This document shows positions 1 through 5,863 of a DNA stretch of 7,134 nucleotides, one piece after another. The notes under the pieces were generated by a model. That model ran no database searches. It had not been told where the DNA came from and was given only the letters and a program-made list of their open reading frames with translations. The DNA is taken from positions 1 through 7,134 of the forward strand of contig CALBGD010000129.1 in NCBI GenBank assembly GCA_937893735.1, given 5' to 3'. Made by a program: the position numbers and the translations under genes. How positions within the stretch are numbered: position 1 is the first letter of the stretch; each line of letters opens with the position of its first letter. The DNA comes from an uncultured Clostridia bacterium. Its GTDB lineage: Bacteria; Bacillota; Clostridia; Oscillospirales; Ruminococcaceae.

Positions 1-1317
1 GTGGTGGATAAGGTCGTCGGAGGAGGTCATGCGCTCCTCCGCCATAAGCGGGATAACGCCCCATGAAAGCGACATCTGGCGGAGCGTGGTCTCGCTTGTG
101 GTGCAGGAGATTATCGGGCACTCCGGGCGGTAGCGGGAGAGCATACGCGCGGTGGTGCCGGTCTTGGTGACGGTGATTATCGCAGTGGCGCCAAGGTCCA
201 TCGCCGCAGAAACGGTCGCGTGGGAGATAGCCGTGGAAACGTTCACCACATCAGGATTCTCCAGCTTGTAGAAGCGCTTCTTGTAGTCGATAGCCTTTTC
301 GGTGGTTTCCGCGATAAGCGCCATCGTGCGTACAGCCTCAACCGGGTGGAGGCCTGCGGCGGTCTCGCCGGAGAGCATTATCGCGCTGGTGCCGTCGTAG
401 ATAGCGTTGGCAACGTCGGTGGTCTCCGCACGGGTCGGGCGGGGATTCTTTATCATGGATTCCAGCATCTGCGTCGCAGTGATGACCTGCTTGTTTGCGT
501 TATAGCCTTTCTTGATGAGCATTTTCTGGAGCTGAGGTATCTCTTCAAATGGGATCTCAACGCCCATATCGCCGCGGGCTACCATGATTCCGTCTGCAAC
601 GTGCAGGATAGAGTCGATATTGCGAACGCCGTCGCCGCTTTCTATCTTTGCGATTATGCGGATATCAGGTCTGCCCTCTTCCTCGAGTATCTTTCTGACC
701 TCAAGGATATCGTCCGCGCAGGTAACGAAGCTGGCCGCGATGAAGTCAAAGTTCTCCTGAGCCGCAAAGCGGATATCGCTTTCATCCACCTCGCTGATGT
801 AGGGCATTGAGAGCTTCACGCCGGGGACGTTAACGCCCTTGTTGTCGGAGAGCACGCCGCCGTTGAGTATGGAGCATATGATGTCGGAGGTGCCGTCGCC
901 GTTGTCCTTTATTTCGTTGCAGCGGAGCACGATGTTTCCGTCGTCAATGAGAATACGCGTGCCTGCGCAGATGTCCTCGGGCAGACCCTTGTAGCTGATG
1001 GAAGCGCGCTCGGCTGTGCCCTCCTCCTCGCGTGTGGTGAGGGTGAAAACGCCGCCGGTCTTTATCTCGGGCTTCATACCGCCCTTGAACTTACGGAGCC
1101 TTACCTCCGGACCCTTGGTGTCGAGCAGGGTCGCAACGGGCTTTCCGGCCTCCTTGGCAATGCGGATAACGCGCTCGTGGTCTATCTTGTGGCTTTCATG
1201 CGTGCCGTGGGAGAAATTCTGGCGGGCAACGTCCATGCCGCTGTCTATAAGCGCACGAAGTATTTTATCGTCCTTTGTCGCAGGACCCAGTGTGCATACG
1301 ATCTTTGTTCTTCTCAT
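1..1317 (-). CDS. pyk: Pyruvate kinase, C-terminus cut by window edge
   Basis: Cytosolic glycolytic enzyme that transfers phosphate from phosphoenolpyruvate to ADP, giving pyruvate and ATP. The 439 visible codons show the whole catalytic part. The N-terminus begins MRRTKIVCTLGPAT, followed by the active-site set R32-x-N34-x-S36-H37 and D66-T67-K68. The signature IIAKIESGDG carries catalytic K224 and metal ligand E226, MVARGDMGVE carries D250, and ITATQMLESM carries T282. The C domain with the effector-loop-like VTKTGTTARML is mostly present. Short bacterial enzymes have about 470 residues, so roughly 35 residues and the stop lie off the left edge; a longer form with a C-terminal PEP-utiliser domain cannot be excluded. 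The ATG start at 1317 is set by the conserved N-terminus and by GGAGT (1326-1330), 8 bases upstream. It is transcribed divergently from metK, from its own promoter. Family assignment is essentially certain. Confidence 0.98.
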   Translation of the reverse strand, partial: MRRTKIVCTLGPATKDDKILRALIDSGMDVARQNFSHGTHESHKIDHERVIRIAKEAGKPVATLLDTKGPEVRLRKFKGGMKPEIKTGGVFTLTTREEEGTAERASISYKGLPEDICAGTRILIDDGNIVLRCNEIKDNGDGTSDIICSILNGGVLSDNKGVNVPGVKLSMPYISEVDESDIRFAAQENFDFIAASFVTCADDILEVRKILEEEGRPDIRIIAKIESGDGVRNIDSILHVADGIMVARGDMGVEIPFEEIPQLQKMLIKKGYNANKQVITATQMLESMIKNPRPTRAETTDVANAIYDGTSAIMLSGETAAGLHPVEAVRTMALIAETTEKAIDYKKRFYKLENPDVVNVSTAISHATVSAAMDLGATAIITVTKTGTTARMLSRYRPECPIISCTTSETTLRQMSLSWGVIPLMAEERMTSSDDLIHH

Positions 1318-1380
1318 AGGTGTACACTCCGTTCTTTTGTCTGGTTGGATCTGTGATAGCCCAAAACGCTATTCTTATTT

Positions 1381-1409
1381 ATTATAGCATTTTTTGCCTT
1401 ATAAATCAA
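1381..1409 (-). promoter_or_regulatory. Sigma-A type promoter of pyk with extended -10
   Basis: On the minus strand the -35 is TTGATT (1409-1404), followed by a 17-base spacer and the -10 TATAAT (1386-1381). The -10 is preceded by TGC, which makes it an extended -10. The predicted start is near 1374-1375, giving a leader of about 57 bases before the pyk ATG. The first bases of that leader can fold into a small hairpin (ATAGC/GCTAT, 1356-1360 with 1368-1372). The match to consensus and the position make this the likely main pyk promoter. Confidence 0.82.
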
Positions 1410-1410
1410 G

Positions 1411-1448
1411 ATACAATTTGTAAAATAAGTGATAAGATTAATTTGTAA
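1411..1448. repeat. Short direct repeat with palindrome upstream of pyk promoter
   Basis: AATTTGTAA occurs at 1415-1423 and again at 1440-1448, with starts 25 bases apart. The first copy sits in a perfect 11-base palindrome, TACAATTTGTA (1412-1422). The array begins just upstream of the pyk -35 hexamer, where an activator or repressor could bind. The region is very AT-rich, so chance occurrence is possible, and no known regulator motif is recognised. Confidence 0.25.
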
Positions 1449-1501
1449 CATTTACCGGTTTTGCTTATGCGCTTTTATCAACTTTTCACATTGCTGACGT
1501 A

Positions 1502-1534
1502 TATAATTCACCTTGCGCGGTTATAATATAACCG
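1502..1534 (+). promoter_or_regulatory. Possible rightward promoter region with dyad at -10
   Basis: Two perfect TATAAT hexamers lie on the plus strand at 1502-1507 and 1522-1527. The second sits inside a 7-bp inverted repeat, CGGTTAT/ATAACCG (1518-1524 and 1528-1534) with a 3-base centre. A start 7 bases after the second hexamer would fall at about 1534, exactly where a possible RNA stem begins. No convincing -35 is found 16-18 bases upstream of either hexamer, so this is tentative. Confidence 0.3.
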
Positions 1535-1668
1535 TAAAGCAAAGGAAACAGCAAATCGGGACACAGACCGGAGCTTTACATTAAAATGCTAACCGCACCT
1601 TTTCATATAATTACCAACCAAACCAGCATCAAACCCCCGCGGGTAAAATCGCGGGGGTTTGATGTTTC
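1534..1668 (+). ncRNA. Candidate small RNA or orphan leader between pyk and metK
   Basis: A short unit with a possible TATAAT -10 just upstream (1522-1527) and an intrinsic terminator at its end. Within it, GTAAAGC (1534-1540) pairs perfectly with GCTTTAC (1573-1579). This stem encloses a small hairpin, TCGG (1556-1559) with CCGG (1568-1571). A purine-rich stretch (1541-1555) and an A/C-rich linker (1589-1626) look single-stranded. The flanking genes are divergent, so neither one's 3' end explains the terminator. The unit matches no RNA family I recognise; it does not resemble 6S, SRP or tmRNA cores. It could instead be a terminated leader of an unknown transcript, or simply an insulator for the metK promoter. 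Confidence 0.35.
1627..1664. terminator. Strong 15-bp hairpin terminator, possibly bidirectional
   Basis: CATCAAACCCCCGCG (1627-1641) pairs perfectly with CGCGGGGGTTTGATG (1650-1664) around an 8-base loop. On both strands the GC-rich stem is followed by TTT and then a broken T-rich run (TTTGATGTTT on plus), typical of an intrinsic terminator. It lies between two divergent genes, so it must end an unannotated transcript or insulate the metK and pyk control regions from each other. Confidence 0.75.
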
Positions 1669-1719
1669 TGTCAGGTTTTCAGGAAGAAAAATATTTTTCG
1701 TGAACTGGTGCTCAAGGTA

Positions 1720-1748
1720 TTGACAAAGTAATTAGTATATGCTATACT
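1720..1748 (+). promoter_or_regulatory. Sigma-A type promoter of metK
   Basis: Perfect -35 TTGACA (1720-1725), 17-base spacer, and -10 TATACT (1743-1748) preceded by TGC (extended -10). The predicted start at about 1755 lies only some 10 bases before the first helix of the SAM riboswitch, as expected for an S-box leader. Near-consensus spacing and sequence suggest strong initiation, so control would fall mainly on the riboswitch. Confidence 0.9.
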
Positions 1749-1750
1749 AA
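1732..1750. promoter_or_regulatory. Perfect dyad overlapping metK -10, candidate operator
   Basis: TTAGTATA (1732-1739) and TATACTAA (1743-1750) form a perfect 8-bp inverted repeat with a TGC centre. The dyad covers the -10 hexamer and the 3' half of the spacer. A dimeric repressor bound here would block RNA polymerase. Because it contains -10-like bases on both arms, the symmetry could be partly a by-product of promoter sequence. No known regulator is recognised. Confidence 0.35.
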
Positions 1751-1764
1751 ATATCGACAAAAAA

Positions 1765-1910
1765 CCTTATCAAGAGCGGCTTCGTGCATTTTGCGGGGGA
1801 CTGGTCCCTATGAAGCCCGGCAACCTCTCCTGTTGATGTCTGCGTTATCGCGCAGTGCGGAGGGAAAAGGTGCTACTTCCTGCGGCGGTTTATCCGACCG
1901 AAAGATGAGG
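1765..1910 (+). ncRNA. SAM-I (S-box) riboswitch aptamer upstream of metK
   Basis: The conserved S-box core is present in order: CCTTATCAAGAG at the 5' side, then GGGGGACTGGTCCC with TATGAAGCCCGGCAACC, AAGGTGCTACTTCC, and finally GAAAGATGAGG. The closing helix P1 pairs CCTTATC (1765-1771) with GATGAGG (1904-1910). The P3 arm is closed by CTCC/GGAG and contains CTGCG/CGCAG. One slight deviation is CTAC where CAAA/CAAT is common after GGTGC. The aptamer binds S-adenosylmethionine in the nascent RNA and here reports on the product of the gene it controls. Placement directly after a strong promoter and before metK fits the family perfectly. Confidence 0.96.
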
Positions 1911-1951
1911 AGTGATACGATCTTCGGCTCACTCCTTGGAGTGAGTTTTTT
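1906..1951 (+). terminator. Riboswitch expression platform: antiterminator/terminator
   Basis: Terminator hairpin CTCACTC (1928-1934) with GAGTGAG (1939-1945), followed by TTTTTT (1946-1951). The alternative antiterminator pairs AGGAGTGA (1908-1915) with TCACTCCT (1929-1936), extendable by two G-U pairs. AGG at 1908-1910 also belongs to the 3' strand of aptamer helix P1, so the two structures exclude each other. SAM-bound P1 frees the terminator (OFF), while low SAM lets the antiterminator form (ON). This is the standard S-box logic, read here directly from complementarity. Confidence 0.92.
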
Positions 1952-1992
1952 GTTTGTTGGAAGTAAGGGACATATAGAGAAAGGAAAAACGA

Positions 1993-3165
1993 ATGAGCAA
2001 ATACTTCTTCACCTCTGAGAGCGTAACAGAGGGTCATCCTGACAAGATCTGCGACAACATCTCCGACGCAGTGCTTGACGCAATTCTCGAGCAGGACCCC
2101 ATGGGCAGAGTAGCCTGCGAGACCATCACCACCACAGGTATGGTAACGGTAATGGGCGAGATAACCACCACAGCACAGATAGATATTCCGGCTATCGTCC
2201 GCAAGACGATAAAGGACATCGGATACTCCAGCTCCGAGTACGGCTTTGACGCCGACAGCTGCGCGGTGTTCACCACCATCGACAAGCAGTCCCCGGATAT
2301 CGCCATGGGCGTTAACAATGCGCTCGAGGGCAGGGAAGAGAACGCGCACGACACCGGCGCAGGCGATCAGGGAATGATGTTCGGCTATGCCTGCACAGAA
2401 ACTCCCGAGCTCATGCCTATGCCGATAAGCCTCGCGCACAAGCTCGCAAAGAAGCTCACCGCAGTCCGCAAGGACGGCACTATTCCCTACCTGCTCCCTG
2501 ACGGAAAGACTCAGGTGACGGTAGAGTACATCGACGGCAAGCCCGCCCGCGTTGATACCGTTGTAGTATCCTCCCAGCACAAGGCTTCCGCAACACTGGA
2601 GCAGATACGCGCTGACATCATTGAAAAGGTGATAAAGCCCACTATCCCGGCTGAGCTCCTCGATGATGAGACAAAGTACTACATCAACCCCACCGGACGT
2701 TTCGTTGTCGGCGGACCTATGGGCGACAGCGGACTCACCGGCAGAAAGATAATTGTAGACACCTACGGCGGATATTCCCGCCACGGCGGCGGAGCCTTCT
2801 CAGGCAAGGACCCGACAAAGGTAGACCGCTCTGCGGCTTACATGGCGCGCTATGCGGCTAAGAACGTTGTTGCCGCTGGTCTTGCCGACAAGGCGGAGAT
2901 CGAGGTCGCTTACGCTATCGGCGTTGCAAAGCCCGTATCCATCTTTGTTGATACATTCGGCACAGGTAAGGTATCCGACGAGGCTATTTCCGACGCAGTA
3001 GCCAAGGTGTTCGATTTCAGACCGGCTGCGATAATAAAGGCTCTCGACCTCAGAAAGCCCCAGTACAAGGCGCTCGCCGCTTACGGCCACATGGGCAGAG
3101 AAGACCTTAATGTAACATGGGAGCAGACCGACAAGGTAGAAGAGCTTAAGGCTGCAATAAAGTGA
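1993..3165 (+). CDS. metK: S-adenosylmethionine synthetase (methionine adenosyltransferase)
   Basis: Cytosolic enzyme that makes S-adenosylmethionine from methionine and ATP, releasing pyrophosphate and phosphate; SAM is the main methyl donor and radical SAM cofactor. The 390 residues are full length for bacterial MetK. The N-terminal ATP/metal site is GHPDKICD with H15 and D17. The first family signature is [12 protein letters not shown] (122-133), and the P-loop-like second signature is [19 protein letters not shown] (265-283). The ATG start follows AGAAAGGA (1978-1985) with a 7-base spacer and gives the standard N-terminus [17 protein letters not shown]. It is monocistronic: a strong promoter and SAM-I riboswitch lie upstream and a terminator 20 bases after the stop. 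Product feedback through the riboswitch is therefore expected. Nothing is missing or odd in the protein. The SAM it makes is also the cofactor needed by the HemZ protein encoded further right. Confidence 0.99.
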   Translation: MSKYFFTSESVTEGHPDKICDNISDAVLDAILEQDPMGRVACETITTTGMVTVMGEITTTAQIDIPAIVRKTIKDIGYSSSEYGFDADSCAVFTTIDKQSPDIAMGVNNALEGREENAHDTGAGDQGMMFGYACTETPELMPMPISLAHKLAKKLTAVRKDGTIPYLLPDGKTQVTVEYIDGKPARVDTVVVSSQHKASATLEQIRADIIEKVIKPTIPAELLDDETKYYINPTGRFVVGGPMGDSGLTGRKIIVDTYGGYSRHGGGAFSGKDPTKVDRSAAYMARYAAKNVVAAGLADKAEIEVAYAIGVAKPVSIFVDTFGTGKVSDEAISDAVAKVFDFRPAAIIKALDLRKPQYKALAAYGHMGREDLNVTWEQTDKVEELKAAIK

Positions 3166-3185
3166 TTTTCTGAATTTAACAGGAT

Positions 3186-3217
3186 AAGGGGCTGCGTTCA
3201 GGCGGCCCCTTTAATTT
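3186..3217 (+). terminator. metK intrinsic terminator
   Basis: AAGGGGCTGC (3186-3195) pairs with GCGGCCCCTT (3202-3211) with one G-U pair, around loop GTTCAG. It is followed by the T-rich tract TTTAATTT. It begins 20 bases after the metK stop codon. Confidence 0.88.
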
Positions 3218-3223
3218 ATACAA

Positions 3224-3259
3224 AAAAAATCCCCGGGACAAAAGCTCCGGGGATTTTTT
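3224..3259. terminator. Terminator of the DUF4870-like gene, probably bidirectional
   Basis: AAAAAATCCCCGG (3224-3236) and CCGGGGATTTTTT (3247-3259) form a perfect 13-bp stem with a 10-base loop. The flanking A and T runs give a U-tract on either strand, 8 U on the minus strand. It starts 13 bases after the stop of the leftward small membrane protein gene, and also backs up the metK terminator. Confidence 0.9.
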
Positions 3260-3272
3260 ATGTAATTTCTGA

Positions 3273-3539
3273 TTACTTGATGATTGTGATGTTGCCGAGA
3301 AGGGGAACACGGTTCTCCTGACCCTGGCAAGCGCCAACGAAAGCAATTATCCAGCATACGAACATGAATACGCTCCATGCCCAGCCAACGAACGGAATAG
3401 CACTGAGCAGAGAGAACAGAACCAGAACCAGTGCCTGATTGATGTGGAACTTAGCGCCTTCCTTATCGCCTGCCAGATAAGCTACGAGGAGTCCTATCCA
3501 TGTAAGGTAAGCAACGATACCTGTTGTTTTTGCGTCCAT
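3273..3539 (-). CDS. Small DUF4870/Tic20-like membrane protein
   Basis: An 88-residue integral membrane protein of unknown function. Hydrophobic segments lie at about residues 7-23, 35-51 and 52-70, joined by a short charged loop (GDKEGAKFHINQ, 24-35). The FHxNQ motif (31-35) before the second segment and the PLLGNITIIK tail are typical of DUF4870-family proteins; the length is on the short side of normal. No signal peptide cleavage site is evident. The ATG at 3539 is fixed by a perfect AGGAGG (3554-3549) 9 bases upstream. It has its own promoter, a structured leader and its own terminator, so it is probably monocistronic, although read-through from hemZ is possible because no terminator separates them. 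Family members are often guessed to be membrane-stress or envelope proteins, but the role is unknown. The family call is from motif memory and is fairly secure. Confidence 0.85.
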   Translation of the reverse strand: MDAKTTGIVAYLTWIGLLVAYLAGDKEGAKFHINQALVLVLFSLLSAIPFVGWAWSVFMFVCWIIAFVGACQGQENRVPLLGNITIIK

Positions 3540-3561
3540 AAAAAATTACCTCCTGAAATGT

Positions 3562-3613
3562 AAGCGCCCTGCATTTGACTGCCACAAGCCTTTGCGAATT
3601 TTTTGCAGCGCTT
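3562..3613 (-). promoter_or_regulatory. 5' leader stem of the DUF4870-like mRNA
   Basis: In the minus-strand transcript AAGCGCTGCA (3613-3604) can pair with TGCA (3573-3570) and GCGCTT (3567-3562), leaving a two-base GG bulge. The result is a 10-bp stem closing a loop of about 30 bases. The stem begins at the predicted transcription start and ends 7 bases before the AGGAGG. It could protect the 5' end of the mRNA or modulate access to the ribosome binding site; there is no direct evidence of regulation. Confidence 0.45.
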
Positions 3614-3620
3614 TAATATA

Positions 3621-3649
3621 ATGATATAATAAAAATTAGCTTTTGTCAA
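3621..3649 (-). promoter_or_regulatory. Sigma-A type promoter of the DUF4870-like gene
   Basis: On the minus strand a perfect -35 TTGACA (3649-3644) is followed by a 17-base spacer and -10 TATCAT (3626-3621). The predicted start is near 3614, giving a leader of about 75 bases. The region upstream of the -35 runs into the hemZ stop at 3687, so the promoter sits in the hemZ downstream gap. Confidence 0.82.
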
Positions 3650-3686
3650 CAAAATACTTGTTATATTTCAGGTACCTTATTACAAT

Positions 3687-5108
3687 TTATACGAAAAAGC
3701 TAAAAATCTCCTTCTTGTTATCAAGTATATCGGTAAATCTGTCCAAATATTCGTAAGGGTATTTAGGATTCATAAGGCGGACTATCCTGCCATTCTGCCG
3801 GTCGACAAGCTTTGTGGAGGCTCCCGCGCCTACCGCAAGTATCGTCTGGAGCTCCTCCATGATGTAGGTGTTGTAGAGGCTCTCGCAGCCCGGCTTTGAA
3901 TATCCGGTGTTTTCCTGATTGTCGGCGGTGTTTTTCTGCCGGTAGAGGTAGTAAGGAACATACCCGCATTCCGCAAGCTTTTTGTGGGAGTAGTCTATCA
4001 TGCGCTCAGCAGCTCCGGATTCGCTGTCGCAGCCTTCGTGGAACAGCCTTGCCGCGCGTTTCAGCGACAGGCTGTGCACCGTGATGTTCTCCGGGGAAAG
4101 CGCGCACACCCGGTCCAGGCTCACGGTGAAGCTCTCGTAGGTGTCCGTGGGGAGTCCTGCGATGAGGTCCATGTTTATCACGTCGAACCCGACTTCCCGC
4201 GCCATCAGGAACGCCTGCTCGGTCTGGGCGCTGTCGTGAGCCCTGCCGATGGCTTTCAGCACATCGTCGTTCATCGTCTGAGGGTTCACGCTGACGCGCC
4301 CGGCTCCCGCCGCCTTTATCGCTTCCAGCTTTTCAAGGGTTATCGTATCCGGGCGGCCTGCTTCAACGGTGAATTCCCGGATATGCGACAGGTCGAAGCA
4401 GTCCAGCCCGGCAAACAGCCGCTTCAGCTGCTCTGCGGAAAGCACCGTGGGGGTGCCTCCGCCGACATATACAGTATCGGGAATAAGCCCGAGATGCCGC
4501 GATATCGAAGCAAGCTGCTTTATCTCCTCGATCATTCTGCCGAGGTATTCGTCAAGCCGCGCCGCCGCCTGCTGGACAGAATGCGACACAAAACTGCAAT
4601 AACTGCACCTTGTCGGACAAAAAGGAATTGAGATGTACAGACTGAACGAATTCGCGGGAATGCTTTCTTCAAGCGGCTTCTGGACTGCTTCTATCCTGCG
4701 GGCGAGGGCGAGTTTCCGGCTGCTGACGAGGTACCCCTGAATCGCCTGAGCGTCCGTCATCCTGGACAGCACCTTTACCGGGCGCACTCCGGTGAGAATT
4801 CCCCACGGCAGGTCGCGCCCGGTGAACTCCCGGAGCGCCTTGTACAGCAGAATGCACATTTCGCGCTCCTGCTCCTTTTCCGGCATATCAGCGGGGACGC
4901 TCCGGCTCATGGAGTAGCGTTTTCCGCCGCAGAACAGCTCCACAAGCAGGGTGTATTCTCCGCCGGTTTCCGTGCGCTCGGTCAGGCAGTATTCGCCCTG
5001 TGCGTCCGCCCTTTCAGTTGAAAGCTTTATCTGGACTGGCGGGAAAAAGCTTCTGAAAAGCCGTTCCACCTCGTATTGAAATTTGTGATTGCTGAAAATA
5101 AGTGTCAT
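3687..5108 (-). CDS. hemZ: HemZ-type radical SAM coproporphyrinogen dehydrogenase family
   Basis: A 473-residue cytosolic protein of the HemN/HemW/HemZ radical SAM family; HemZ is annotated as oxygen-independent coproporphyrinogen III dehydrogenase. After a HemZ-specific N-terminal region with PWGILTGVRPVKV (101-113), the radical SAM core opens with SIPFCPTRCSYCSF. C164, C168 and C171 form the CxxxCxxC 4Fe-4S site, and YVGGGTPT (214-221) is the SAM-binding glycine motif. YLYRQKNTADNQENTGY (387-403) matches the HemZ C-terminal signature. The start was placed at ATG 5108, not at an in-frame ATG about 59 codons upstream, because MTLIFSNHKF is the expected HemZ N-terminus and AAAAGGA (5123-5117) stands 8 bases before it. 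The start overlaps the stop of the HAD gene as ATGA, so it is probably translationally coupled and co-transcribed with the two upstream genes. No terminator is visible after it. True heme synthesis is unproven; the substrate could differ. Confidence 0.92.
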   Translation of the reverse strand: MTLIFSNHKFQYEVERLFRSFFPPVQIKLSTERADAQGEYCLTERTETGGEYTLLVELFCGGKRYSMSRSVPADMPEKEQEREMCILLYKALREFTGRDLPWGILTGVRPVKVLSRMTDAQAIQGYLVSSRKLALARRIEAVQKPLEESIPANSFSLYISIPFCPTRCSYCSFVSHSVQQAAARLDEYLGRMIEEIKQLASISRHLGLIPDTVYVGGGTPTVLSAEQLKRLFAGLDCFDLSHIREFTVEAGRPDTITLEKLEAIKAAGAGRVSVNPQTMNDDVLKAIGRAHDSAQTEQAFLMAREVGFDVINMDLIAGLPTDTYESFTVSLDRVCALSPENITVHSLSLKRAARLFHEGCDSESGAAERMIDYSHKKLAECGYVPYYLYRQKNTADNQENTGYSKPGCESLYNTYIMEELQTILAVGAGASTKLVDRQNGRIVRLMNPKYPYEYLDRFTDILDNKKEIFSFFV

Positions 5109-5863
5109 TTCGTGTATCCTTTTTGTTGCTTGAAAAAATACTCCGTTACGAATTCCGGGAACCTTTCCCGCGGAGCGGTGATTTTTCTGCGCGCCGTTAT
5201 CATATCCTCCGGCATATCGTCGGGAAACAGCGCCGTATCTGCGATATTCAGCAGGGGCACGTCCATAAGGCTGTCGCCCGCGCATATTATCTTTCGTCCG
5301 GGAGCCGTCCTGTCCGCGAGCCGTTTTGCGATGGCGCCTTTACAGAGCTTTTCCGGGAGGGCGTAAAGCTTCGCTCCGGTGCAGAAGCATTTCACGCGCT
5401 CCCCGGCGGCGCTCCTGAGCGATTCGAGCGAGATTTCCGGGCGCTCAGACTTTGTGAAGAGAAACAGCCCGTCAACCATGCGTATCTCGAAGCTGCGGTG
5501 AGGGTCGCGCTCCATTGTTTCGCGGCAGCGGGAGAGCTCCGCGAGGCATTCCTGTGTGAAGCTGCGGGTGAGCTCCGTCCATTCCGGGTCGGGGACGCCG
5601 TTTATCAGCAGAGTGCCGCCGTTGTCCGCGAGGGCGTATTCTGGCGCGAAGCCCTCCGGGAAGCTTATCCTGCGGTACTGCTCAATGCTCCGGGTCGTCA
5701 CCGGAATCACCGAAATCCCGGGCAGAAGCTCCGCCTGCCTTGCCGTAATGCAGGATATCTCAGCGCCGTCCTTGTACTCGCAGACGATATCCCCGGTGAG
5801 CTTTTTCCCGGCGGAGAAAATCAGCGTGCCGTCAAGGTCGGAGAAGAAAACCGCGTCACACAT
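5105..5863 (-). CDS. HAD-superfamily (IIB type) phosphatase, Ter-module type
   Basis: A 252-residue soluble hydrolase of the haloacid dehalogenase superfamily, expected to remove phosphate from a small metabolite. Motif I is FFSDLDGTL, with nucleophile D9 and acid/base D11. Motif II is PVTTRS (54-59), motif III lysine is K175 in LCKGAIAKRL, and motif IV is GDSLMDVPLL (196-205) with metal ligands D197 and D201. ADNGGT (80-85) is typical of the IIB/Cof-like cap subclass. All catalytic residues are present. The ATG start overlaps the end of the StiP-family gene by 8 bases (ATGTGTGA), with AAGG about 10 bases upstream; its stop overlaps the hemZ start by 4 bases. HAD phosphatases of this kind occur next to StiP/PRTase genes in tellurium-resistance-associated operons, so it likely dephosphorylates a product of that pathway. 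The substrate is unknown. Confidence 0.88.
   Translation of the reverse strand: MCDAVFFSDLDGTLIFSAGKKLTGDIVCEYKDGAEISCITARQAELLPGISVIPVTTRSIEQYRRISFPEGFAPEYALADNGGTLLINGVPDPEWTELTRSFTQECLAELSRCRETMERDPHRSFEIRMVDGLFLFTKSERPEISLESLRSAAGERVKCFCTGAKLYALPEKLCKGAIAKRLADRTAPGRKIICAGDSLMDVPLLNIADTALFPDDMPEDMITARRKITAPRERFPEFVTEYFFKQQKGYTK

Noticed and set aside
1475..1483. TTATCAACT as a possible DnaA box
   Set aside because: It matches only 7 of 9 consensus bases, stands alone, and no replication genes are near.
1586..1723. A 45-codon plus-strand frame beginning ATGCTAACC in the pyk-metK gap
   Set aside because: It runs straight through the 15-bp terminator hairpin and the metK -35, and its nearest GGAG is 12 bases away, so translation is unlikely. 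A peptide-leader role was considered, but no runs of one amino acid are seen.
1791..2018. A 75-codon plus-strand frame starting inside the riboswitch
   Set aside because: Its bases are the conserved SAM-I aptamer and terminator, and it runs into metK in a different frame.
1873..2784. A 303-codon open frame on the minus strand antisense to metK
   Set aside because: It lies almost wholly opposite metK, a certain gene, crosses the riboswitch terminator, and its translation looks like no known protein. GC-rich third positions create such shadows.
3224..3259. The AT-flanked inverted repeat as a transposon end or attachment site
   Set aside because: Perfect stem, U-tracts on both sides and position between convergent genes fit a bidirectional terminator; there is no target duplication or transposase.
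5106..5285. A 59-residue N-terminal extension of hemZ from an upstream in-frame ATG
   Set aside because: The extension lies inside the HAD coding region in another frame, is Arg/Gly-rich and unlike HemZ, while ATG 5108 has a good ribosome binding site and the family N-terminus.
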